Of a stretch of 12,790 bases of DNA, positions 7,002-12,790 are shown piece after piece (position 1 is the stretch's first letter; each line of letters opens with the position of its first letter). The position numbers and the translations under genes were made by a program. The DNA comes from JAHEDH01 sp965364515 (GTDB taxonomy: Bacteria > Actinomycetota > Acidimicrobiia > Spongiisociales > ZC4RG35): assembly GCA_965364515.1 (NCBI GenBank), contig CBDTXZ010000084.1, forward strand, positions 1 to 12,790, written 5' to 3'. The notes under the pieces are model-generated. The model searched no databases, had not been told where the DNA came from, and saw only the letters and a program-made list of their open reading frames with translations.

Positions 7002-8780
7002 TTACGGGGTGGCGAAGATGTAGAGGCCGTGGTTGCGACCACTTCCGAGCACGACTTTCTCGCCGGAAGGCAGTTCGTGAACGTAGACCCCCCAGAAGGT
7101 GTCCGGAGGTTCCGCACCGCCGCCCCAGTGAGCGATCTCGACAGGCGTGCACCCACCGAAGCCGTCGCCGGCGTCGCAGTCGGAGAAGTCGACGACCCGT
7201 ATGCCTTCGTAGTACCACGCCCAGTACGCCAGATCCCCGTCGACGACCACGTTGTGGGCGTCACGGGTGCCCATGGCCAGGGCGTTCTCGGGCGGCAGTG
7301 TGCGCTCGGTGGCGTACGTGCCCACCTGGACGATGTTGGCCTGGTCGGTCACGTCGAGGACCCGCATGAATCCCTCACCGTCCTCGCTTCCGAAGACGCC
7401 GTCGACCGTCACCGTGAGGCTGTTGGTGATTGCGTCTCGCATCGAGTTTCCGAGCGTGTTGCCGATGAAGATGCCTGGGATTGTGATCACGTCTGCTGTG
7501 CCTGAGGACATGTTGGTGATCCCGTCGCCACGCGCAGCATCGTTGAACACGAGGTATGCGTCGTATCCGGCGGCTTGGGCATTGGCGGCCTTGGTGGAGA
7601 AGAAGCAGGCCCCACGTTCGATGAGGACGACATCGGCGGGACCGTCCGGCGCCGGAGCGAAGTCGCCGGTATCGCAGCCGAACGCATCCGCAACAGCGAC
7701 GACGTTCCCCGGCTCGGGGAAGTTGGCGAGCGGCTCGGGCCCGAACAGCGCCGTCCCGATCTTGTTGGTTCCCGCCGCACCGTCGATGGTCGACGACATG
7801 AACGCGGCGAACTTCGCCTGGTCCTCGTCACCGAAGATCACGAGGGATCCGTCCGCGTTCGGAACCGCCACGTGACCGTTGCCTTCGGGCGGCAGACCGC
7901 TCAGGTCCGGATTCGGATAGACGCTGTCGCCGAGGAAGACCGGGTTGGCAGGATCTGTGACGTCGAGCAGGACCAGGCCAGCATCCCAATACGACAGGTA
8001 GGCGATGAACTGCCCGTCGACCTGTTGCACCCACACGTCGTGGAGGAAGACGGAGGGGCCCTCGACCTCGGCCGCAATGTCGGACGGCCAGTCGGCCTGA
8101 CCTGTACGTGCGATCTCCTTGGGGCTCTGTGGTTTGGTGATGTCGATCACGATCACGTCGTCGAAGGCCACGTCGTCGACGGCCAGCAGGTAGGCGCCGC
8201 CGTCGCCGTCCTCCCAGATGTACGTGTTGTGGATACCGTTCGCCTTGGGCAGGAAGTTCTGCTTCAGAGCGTGCGGGTTCGTTGGATCGGTCACGTCGAA
8301 GATGTCGATGCCGCCGCGACCGGAGTTGCCGGACAAGCCGTTCGACTGGAGACGGGGAAGAAATGGAGCCCCACACTGCTCGTTGGTACGAACGAGGATG
8401 TCACCACTCCAGCTGCTTGTGTGCAGCGACGCAGCCTTCACATCGTTGTTTCTCGATCCGGGACTCGAAGGAATGAACGCGGCGAGCGTCGGACTTGTCG
8501 GGTCGCTGATGTCGATGACCCTGACGCCGGTCAGGTCCAGTGAACAAATCGGATTGTGGAACGCGCCGAGATAGGCGTAGTTGCCGAGTGCCCACACATC
8601 CGTCGTGTGCCCGGCCAGATCGATCTCGTACTGGCCGAGCAGGTCGAGAGTGGCCGAAGGCTCGGGCTCGGGCGGGCTCTGTTCCGAGTGAGTGGCGGCG
8701 GCCGGTGCGGCGGCTGCGGCCACCAGCACCAACGTCAACGCGCCGACCAACAGCGGTAGTCGTCGGACATGCAGACTCAT
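7002..8780 (-). CDS. Secreted LVIVD-repeat propeller protein with inserted PA domain
   Basis: 592 residues from ATG 8780. The Sec signal peptide MSLHVRRLPLLVGALTLVLV ends in an Ala-rich site (cleavage near residue 29). The mature protein has repeats of the LVIVD type, each closing with a strand and a turn: GVRVIDISDPTSP, GGIDIFDVTDPTNP, VIVIDITKPQSP, GLVLLDVTDPANP, FMRVLDVTDQANI, GIRVVDFSD. Between about residues 337 and 460 sits a PA (protease-associated) domain, recognised by RGACFFSTKAANAQAAGYDA and YLVFND. PA domains usually bind ligands or substrates beside proteases; no protease motif is seen here. Several Cys could form disulfides outside the cell. It follows the 210-residue secreted protein by 40 bases, so the two are probably co-transcribed and possibly work together. 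In-frame starts up to 8960 are rejected: they precede the ribosome site and signal and overlap the upstream gene. Role at the surface unknown. Confidence 0.9.
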   Translation of the reverse strand: MSLHVRRLPLLVGALTLVLVAAAAAPAAATHSEQSPPEPEPSATLDLLGQYEIDLAGHTTDVWALGNYAYLGAFHNPICSLDLTGVRVIDISDPTSPTLAAFIPSSPGSRNNDVKAASLHTSSWSGDILVRTNEQCGAPFLPRLQSNGLSGNSGRGGIDIFDVTDPTNPHALKQNFLPKANGIHNTYIWEDGDGGAYLLAVDDVAFDDVIVIDITKPQSPKEIARTGQADWPSDIAAEVEGPSVFLHDVWVQQVDGQFIAYLSYWDAGLVLLDVTDPANPVFLGDSVYPNPDLSGLPPEGNGHVAVPNADGSLVIFGDEDQAKFAAFMSSTIDGAAGTNKIGTALFGPEPLANFPEPGNVVAVADAFGCDTGDFAPAPDGPADVVLIERGACFFSTKAANAQAAGYDAYLVFNDAARGDGITNMSSGTADVITIPGIFIGNTLGNSMRDAITNSLTVTVDGVFGSEDGEGFMRVLDVTDQANIVQVGTYATERTLPPENALAMGTRDAHNVVVDGDLAYWAWYYEGIRVVDFSDCDAGDGFGGCTPVEIAHWGGGAEPPDTFWGVYVHELPSGEKVVLGSGRNHGLYIFATP

Positions 8781-8784
8781 GGTT

Positions 8785-8794
8785 CCTCCTCCTT
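8785..8794 (-). promoter_or_regulatory. Strong ribosome binding site of the LVIVD gene
   Basis: On the minus strand AAGGAGGAGG occupies 8794-8785, a near-ideal Shine-Dalgarno sequence just upstream of ATG 8780. It fixes the start and excludes the 60-residue N-terminal extension that begins at 8960. Confidence 0.8.
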
Positions 8795-8820
8795 GTCCGT
8801 CTGCCGTGATGAAGACTGAA

Positions 8821-9453
8821 TCAGGGTGCGTGGACCGAGAACTGGATGTCGCCACACAGTGGCGTACAAGCGGCCTCGAAATCGGTGAGCTGCGTCGCCA
8901 GTTGGGGGCCGCCTCGAGCCCGCCCGTGGGTCTGCACGACGAGATGGACCTCGGCGTCATCCGGGTCAGCCGTCAGGAGTGAGGCGCCGTCGAATCCGGC
9001 CGGGAACAGGACCTGGTGGTCGTCGAGGACGCCCTGGCGGAGGATGCCACCGAATTCAGCCGTTCCGTTCGTCTTCGCAACGTTCCCGGTTGCGTTCCCG
9101 ATGGCGATCTGAGCTGCGACGATCCCAGCCTCATTGAGATTGCCGTCCGGGAGGAAGATGTCGTCCTCGCCGCATACGCCATCCGAGCAGTCCTCGGGCT
9201 CGTTGAAGACCACGAACCAGAGCGTGTGGGCATCGCCGGGTACGAGGTTGGCGGCTTCGACCGTCGCAACGACCATCGTGTCGGTCCTGGTGAGGATCGA
9301 TTTGCCTCCCGCATCTGATTCGTCGGCGAACCAGTAGGTTTTCTGGACGTCGGTTGTCGACGCTTGCAAGTGGCCCGCAGCGATTGCTGCCCCGCTGATC
9401 ATCATGACGACCATCCCTACGGCGACGATGAAGCTGCTTCGCTTCGCTCTCAT
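8821..9453 (-). CDS. Secreted protein of unknown function, first gene of the operon
   Basis: 210 residues from ATG 9453. The signal peptide starts MRAKRSSFIVAVGMVVMMIS, with a likely cleavage in GAAIAAGH (about residue 25-26). The mature protein has strand-like segments: TYWFADESDAGG, a well-formed HTLWFVVFNEPEDC core, GEDDIFLPDG, and GIVAAQIAIGNATG. Two Cys pairs (EDCSDGVCGED and ACTPLCGDI) could be disulfides. I recall similar secreted proteins in actinobacteria with the HT-W-VVFN core, without an assigned role. AAGGAG (9464-9459) sits 5 bases before ATG 9453; a longer frame to 9510 lacks this support. The 40-base gap to the LVIVD gene implies one transcript. No catalytic motif is seen. Confidence 0.85.
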   Translation of the reverse strand: MRAKRSSFIVAVGMVVMMISGAAIAAGHLQASTTDVQKTYWFADESDAGGKSILTRTDTMVVATVEAANLVPGDAHTLWFVVFNEPEDCSDGVCGEDDIFLPDGNLNEAGIVAAQIAIGNATGNVAKTNGTAEFGGILRQGVLDDHQVLFPAGFDGASLLTADPDDAEVHLVVQTHGRARGGPQLATQLTDFEAACTPLCGDIQFSVHAP

Positions 9454-9828
9454 CTTCTCTCCTTCCCAAAGGGCCCGCGACGACCCCGTTTCGGATCTGC
9501 AAGCACGCACCTACTGGACGATCAACCAGATCTGAAACGCTGTCGGCCAGCGATATGATCCGGTCGGGTAGAGAGCACAGGAACCGGGACGACCCGACCC
9601 GGTGCATCTCGTGCCTGCTCACACTTCGCCACGGTCGCGCTCAATGGCCTCGGGCATCCAGACAGCTCTCTTCAGAACGTTCCGGGTCGCACTGATCGTT
9701 CGCGGCGAGCCGGCGACCAACACGACCGGACGAACGGGCCGCCGGGCTCGTCCGTCTTGTTCCGCCGTTGAGGTGTCTGTTGGGCCCGCTTGGCCCTGCC
9801 AGGTGCGCACCCGGTGCCAATCAACTCC
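9454..9828. other. Divergent regulatory region between the secreted operon and the Rrf2 gene
   Basis: About 375 bases with no convincing gene, placed between divergent genes. The minus-strand operon promoter must lie here, as probably do operator sites for the Rrf2 regulator. I could not single out a convincing -35/-10 pair for the minus strand; TTCAGA and TAGGTG about 17 apart (9500-9530) is a weak candidate. Confidence 0.45.
9459..9464 (-). promoter_or_regulatory. Ribosome binding site fixing the start at 9453
   Basis: AAGGAG on the minus strand at 9464-9459, 5 bases before ATG 9453. It decides between this start and the in-frame one at 9510, which lies before the signal peptide. Confidence 0.7.
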
Positions 9829-9857
9829 TTGTTCTTCGCCCCACGGGTCCGTATGTT
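9829..9857 (+). promoter_or_regulatory. Promoter of the Rrf2 regulator gene
   Basis: TTGTTC (9829-9834) and TATGTT (9852-9857) are separated by exactly 17 bases, a good fit to a housekeeping sigma factor site. Transcription would start near 9864, leaving a leader of about 20 bases before the GTG start at 9886. The in-frame ATG at 9853 would fall inside the -10 box, so it cannot be the start if this promoter is used. Confidence 0.55.
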
Positions 9858-9874
9858 CGACGAGAACGGCAACC

Positions 9875-9880
9875 AGAGGG
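9875..9880 (+). promoter_or_regulatory. Ribosome binding site supporting the GTG start
   Basis: AGAGGG lies 5 bases before GTG 9886. With the promoter position, it supports GTG 9886 over ATG 9853 and TTG 9790. Confidence 0.55.
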
Positions 9881-9885
9881 CTTAC

Positions 9886-10371
9886 GTGGCCGTAACGCTC
9901 GGCAAGCATGGCGATTACGCCGTGCGCGCCATGCTCGACTTGGCGCGGCATCGGAACGGGGTGCCCCGGAAGGCTCGGGAGATTGCTGCCTCGATGGACA
10001 TTCCTCCCGGCTTTCTGAGGCAAGTCCTAGCCGGTCTCGTTGCCCAGGGTCTGCTCGACTCGACTGCCGGTCCCAGAGGGGGGTACCTGCTGACCCGGCC
10101 TCCGGAGGAGATCACACTGCTCGACATCATCGAGCCCCGTGAACACTATCGATCTCCGGACAGGTGTGTCCTCAGAGGAGGGCCGTGCGAATGGTCCGAG
10201 GCCTGTCCCATGCACGAAGCCTGGTCCCTCGCACAGTCGGCGTTTGCCGAGTCCCTCGATGCTGTCAGCCTTGCCGACCTCGCCGAAATCGACTGTCACA
10301 TCGAGCAGGGCACGCACACCGCCGATCCGCGACATCGCAGACCCACCGGGCGTCGGGGCATCCGAACATAG
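9886..10371 (+). CDS. Rrf2-family transcription regulator with Fe-S cluster ligands
   Basis: 161 residues from GTG 9886. The N-terminal winged helix is typical of Rrf2 (LGKHGDYAVRAMLDLARH, then PRKAREIAASMDIP, FLRQVLAGLVAQGLL and the wing GPRGGYLL). Cys94-x6-Cys101-x5-Cys107-x2-His110 (RCVLRGGPCEWSEACPMH) matches the ligand layout of cluster-binding Rrf2 proteins; IscR uses C-x5-C-x5-C and then His three residues after the last Cys. It should therefore sense iron-sulfur status, oxidative stress or nitric oxide, but which cannot be told from sequence. The start fits the family, whose members usually begin a few residues before the GDYA motif. It lies upstream of and divergent from the secreted LVIVD operon, a likely target by position. 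It is not followed by suf or isc genes, so an IscR role in cluster synthesis is less likely. Confidence 0.88.
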   Translation: MAVTLGKHGDYAVRAMLDLARHRNGVPRKAREIAASMDIPPGFLRQVLAGLVAQGLLDSTAGPRGGYLLTRPPEEITLLDIIEPREHYRSPDRCVLRGGPCEWSEACPMHEAWSLAQSAFAESLDAVSLADLAEIDCHIEQGTHTADPRHRRPTGRRGIRT

Positions 10372-11143
10372 GCCGTATCGCGTCGAAGGCGCAGTGGAGG
10401 CCGATCGTCGATAAGCGCCTCCCTGACATGAACCTCGCCGGTCGACGTCGGAGGGCTGCGCCCGGGTAGCGGCGTGATCGAGCGCTGTCTGATTTGCACT
10501 GGAGCAGCTGCTGAGCCGGTGGATTCGCGTATCTGTAGAGCTGAAAGCGGTTGGTTCCCTCGAACATCGAATGTCGGTGTCGAGATCCGCTTCGCCGATC
10601 GAGATCGGCTTCATCCACCCATCCGCTTGGAGTCCGTGGCGGCGGGGCACTGCCTGACCATTCCTCGATCACCGGGGCTTCAGCAGGTCACGGCACCGAC
10701 AGCACCGGTGCTCGCATCGTGGGAACGACGATCATGTCATCGAGCACGTTCGTCGGACAGCTCACTCAGATGGCTCGTTGAACCTCTTCGACGGCGAGGC
10801 CGAGCTGGCGGGTGAGCCGGGTGGTCAACTCGATAGCGCGTGGCGGCCCCGCTCAAGGGGTGGCGGAGTCGAGGGTGATGGCGGTCCCGAAGTTGGTCGG
10901 CTTCGGCGCGTATGGGATTGTCACGGACCGGCCGCCAACGGTGATCGGGGTTTGAGGCGGACCGTTGTCTTGGACCCCGGCAGACCACCCGATTCGCAGG
11001 ATCGCCGCAGTCGATATCGAGTCGCTTCGTTCGACCGGTCCGCCCTGGCGGCGCAAGCCGGTCTGTCCGATATCCGACAACCGGCTTTCGTCGATTGCGG
11101 CTTCCAGAGAGAATCGGATGAGGGGAGCGAGGGACCCGAGAGC
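10372..11143. other. Gene-poor block between Rrf2 and the metallo-hydrolase
   Basis: About 770 bases without a convincing intact gene. Small palindromes are visible, such as GCCGATC-GA-GATCGGC (10594-10609). On the minus strand, a frame ending at 10766 keeps GC-ending codons on both sides of an internal TGA (10853-10855), which may be gene debris and is listed separately. The promoter for the hydrolase gene should lie in the last 100 bases, but I could not assign it. Confidence 0.4.
10766..11080 (-). pseudogene. Possible gene remnant interrupted by a stop codon
   Basis: On the minus strand the frame reads from 11080 through GPPQTPITVGGRSVTIPY and FGTAITLDSATP to TGA (10855-10853). It continues in the same frame through AIELTTRLTRQLGLAVEEVQ to TGA at 10768-10766. 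Codons on both sides mostly end in G or C, as in real genes here. I recognise no family, and there is no good ribosome site. It could equally be chance in GC-rich DNA. Confidence 0.2.
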
Positions 11144-11150
11144 GAGGAGG
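11144..11150 (+). promoter_or_regulatory. Ribosome binding site of the metallo-hydrolase gene
   Basis: GAGGAGG lies 7 bases before ATG 11158, a strong site that fixes the start directly before the twin-arginine signal. Confidence 0.75.
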
Positions 11151-11157
11151 CGGGGAC

Positions 11158-12216
11158 ATGGGACACGGGATCACGAGGCGGGAGATGCTCGGTGCGACGG
11201 GCGTGGCTCTCGCTGCCAGCATGCTGCACGCACCGGCTGCTCTGGCCAGCCACGAGTCGGAAGGGTCGCAGGAACCCATCCCTCTCCCACCGACGGCGTT
11301 CGGCCCGCCGATCCCGGCGAAGGGATATCTGGTCGAGGAGATCTCCGCCGGCCTGTACTGGGTCACGGAGGGGAGCTACATCGCATTGTTCCTGGAGACG
11401 AAGAACGGTGTGGTTGTGATCGACGCGCCGCCCACTCTCGCCTCCGCCCTGCCGGCAGCGATCGCAGAGGTGACATCGAAGCCGGTGACAGATGTGATCT
11501 ACAGCCACAGTCATGGCGATCACATCGGGGCTGCCGGTGTGCTTTTCCCCGACGCCACGTTCATCGGGCACGAGGAAACTGCTCGAACGCTGGCGCGTCG
11601 CGGCGACCTCGATCGGCGCCCGGTGCCGCGGCGCACGTTCCGTGACCACACGCTCCTCAGCTTTGGTGGGAGCAAGCTCGAGCTCATGTACCCAGGTCCG
11701 AATCACGAGCCCGGCAACATCTTCATCTGGGCTCCCGAGCAGAAGACACTGATGTGGGTCGATGCGGTGTTCCCTGGTTGGGTCCCGTTCAAGAGTCTGG
11801 CACTGGCCCAGGACGTCCCCGGTTTCGTGGCTGCGCACGACGCCTCGTTGTCGGTCCCGTTCGAGACGTTCGTCGGAGGGCACCTGACGAGGCTCGGCAC
11901 TCGCGACGACGTGTTGATTGCTCGGGACTACGTCTCCGACGTTCGCGACGCGGCAGCGCAAGCGCTCAACAGCGTCGACTTCTACGGCGTCATCCCCGAC
12001 ATCGGGTTCCTCGACCCGTCGGATCCGTCGTTCCTCAACCAGTGGGAGCTCTTCGGCACCTATCTGGACCGTGTTGCGCATTTCGCCGAGCAGATTGTCC
12101 TCGACACCTGGGGCACCGTGCTGGGCGGCGCCGATGTCTTCACGTTCTCCCATTGCTTTGCCATGGCCGAGAGCATCAGGATCGACGACAACGCGGTGTC
12201 CGACTTCCTCGCCTGA
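11158..12216 (+). CDS. Tat-exported metallo-beta-lactamase-fold hydrolase
   Basis: 352 residues. The N-terminus has a twin-arginine motif (TRREML, residues 6-11), a hydrophobic core and a likely cleavage after ALA (residue 30), so the folded, metal-loaded enzyme is probably exported. The metal site is complete: His117-x-His119-x-Asp121-His122 (SHSHGDHIGAAG), His183 (PNHEPGN), Asp202 (LMWVD) and His242 (GGHLTRLG). The fold is thus intact and should bind two metals, usually zinc. MBL enzymes act on lactams, lactones, thioesters, sulfates and others; the substrate cannot be read from sequence. The C-terminal 100 residues (from about 250) are helical and may be a family-specific extension. It is preceded by a gene-poor block and is transcribed in the same direction as the Rrf2 gene, 790 bases on. 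A beta-lactamase role is not supported specifically. Confidence 0.92.
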   Translation: MGHGITRREMLGATGVALAASMLHAPAALASHESEGSQEPIPLPPTAFGPPIPAKGYLVEEISAGLYWVTEGSYIALFLETKNGVVVIDAPPTLASALPAAIAEVTSKPVTDVIYSHSHGDHIGAAGVLFPDATFIGHEETARTLARRGDLDRRPVPRRTFRDHTLLSFGGSKLELMYPGPNHEPGNIFIWAPEQKTLMWVDAVFPGWVPFKSLALAQDVPGFVAAHDASLSVPFETFVGGHLTRLGTRDDVLIARDYVSDVRDAAAQALNSVDFYGVIPDIGFLDPSDPSFLNQWELFGTYLDRVAHFAEQIVLDTWGTVLGGADVFTFSHCFAMAESIRIDDNAVSDFLA

Positions 12217-12790
12217 CGACGGCGCTTCGCCGGTGTTCCTTCACCGCCGCCGACTTGCATTGCGCGTCCATCAGTGTTTCTGAAATCGTCCCAACCGCGA
12301 CCAACTCCCGAGTTGAGAGGACAAGGGTGGGTGCAGGCTCGGACCGAGCGCGCGGACCCAGTAGACCCACTCGAGGCAGCTGGGTCTACGTCTTCAAGGG
12401 CCAGCCAGGTATTGAACCTCGGCCGAGCCTGGCGGTTCCACGCGCGGGTGTTGGCCGGCGCAGGCGCTGAAGCTCACAGCAAGGCTCGAGGAAGTCAGCG
12501 TCGGCCATTGAGCTCACCGAATACAGATCTGACTCAGGCGGGGGCGAAACAGTGCGAAACGGGAAGGGCGGAATCCCTGTTCAGACGGCGTTGCCTTGTG
12601 AAGTCTCAGGTCAGCGAACTGGCTTGCCGTGTAGTCGCACGGGAAAGGCCACTGGATCGATCCCAGTAGCGTACGGCGACCGTGCCGCCGACAACGGTCA
12701 ACCGCTCTTGTCCAAATGCATCCAGCGATCGGTAGGCCGATTGTCACGCCCAAACGAGCGGCTTCGTGATCGGTGACATTTGCCTCTACC
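12217..12790. other. Gene-free right end with inverted repeats
   Basis: About 570 bases without a convincing gene. Right after the hydrolase stop, CGGCG-CTT-CGCCG (12220-12232) may be a weak terminator. A better hairpin lies at 12361-12389. Around 12552-12670 there are GTGCG, two similar ACGGGAAgGGC-type motifs (12558-12570 and 12638-12650) and the palindromic ACTGGATCGATCCCAGT (12651-12667). This could be the edge of a structured RNA or a mobile intron, but I cannot name it. Confidence 0.35.
12361..12389 (+). terminator. Hairpin downstream of the metallo-hydrolase gene
   Basis: GTAGACCCA (12361-12369) pairs perfectly with TGGGTCTAC (12381-12389) around an 11-base loop; a partly overlapping pairing with GACCCAG (12355-12361) is also possible. 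It is about 145 bases after the stop, so it may end read-through transcription or belong to an unrelated RNA. Confidence 0.4.

Noticed and set aside
7002..8960. LVIVD protein starting at 8960
   Set aside because: The extra 60 residues precede the strong ribosome site and signal peptide and overlap the end of the upstream secreted-protein gene.
10474..10815. Plus-strand frame with CLICTG near its start
   Set aside because: The Cys pair alone is not a motif; the rest is Arg-rich with no domain and poor codon bias.
12395..12430. Minus-strand T-arm-like GGTTCAATACC
   Set aside because: One stem mismatch and no acceptor stem partner at the right distance.
12651..12667. tRNA T-arm-like sequence ACTGGATCGATCCCAGT
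   Set aside because: The loop nearly fits a T loop, but no matching acceptor, D arm or anticodon arm is found upstream, so it is not called a tRNA.

Overview
The window is GC-rich and uses GC-ending codons heavily. It carries a class III cyclase, a LuxR-type response regulator, an Fe-S type Rrf2 regulator, and several secreted proteins with Sec or Tat signals. This suggests a chromosomal segment of an actinobacterium, possibly of the Acidimicrobiia type; that placement is inference, since there is no rRNA or other marker gene. I see no CRISPR array, intact transposase or tRNA.

Layout from left to right. Bases 1-49 look like the end of a plus-strand gene. A membrane adenylate/guanylate cyclase (386-2425) is followed by an orphan LuxR response regulator (2630-3274) and a small exported protein of unknown function (3527-4048) that ends in an 11-bp hairpin terminator. 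A gene-poor block follows. Next comes a 620-residue membrane protein (4672-6534) with an outside Ig-like domain, a Thr/Ser/Pro linker, one membrane span and a seven-repeat Asp-box propeller that should lie in the cytoplasm. On the minus strand, two secreted-protein genes form an operon: a 210-residue protein (9453-8821), then a 592-residue LVIVD-repeat propeller with an inserted PA domain (8780-7002). The operon closes with a 16-bp terminator hairpin. Just beyond that hairpin lies a frameshifted remnant of a second LVIVD-type gene.

Upstream of the operon, on the plus strand, is an Rrf2 regulator with a Cys3-His iron-sulfur signature and a recognisable promoter (start GTG 9886). After another gene-poor block comes a Tat-exported metallo-beta-lactamase-fold hydrolase (11158-12216). 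The last 570 bases hold no convincing gene but contain inverted repeats.

The common theme is sensing and cell-surface or exported beta-propeller and metal-dependent proteins. The divergent arrangement suggests, without proving it, that the Rrf2 protein controls the secreted LVIVD operon and perhaps the metallo-hydrolase. I found no clear new multi-gene system. The strongest oddities are the inside-out Asp-box propeller, the cyclase with a Gln/Asn substrate pair, the PA-in-propeller protein with its decayed paralogue next door, and the Rrf2-divergent secreted operon.
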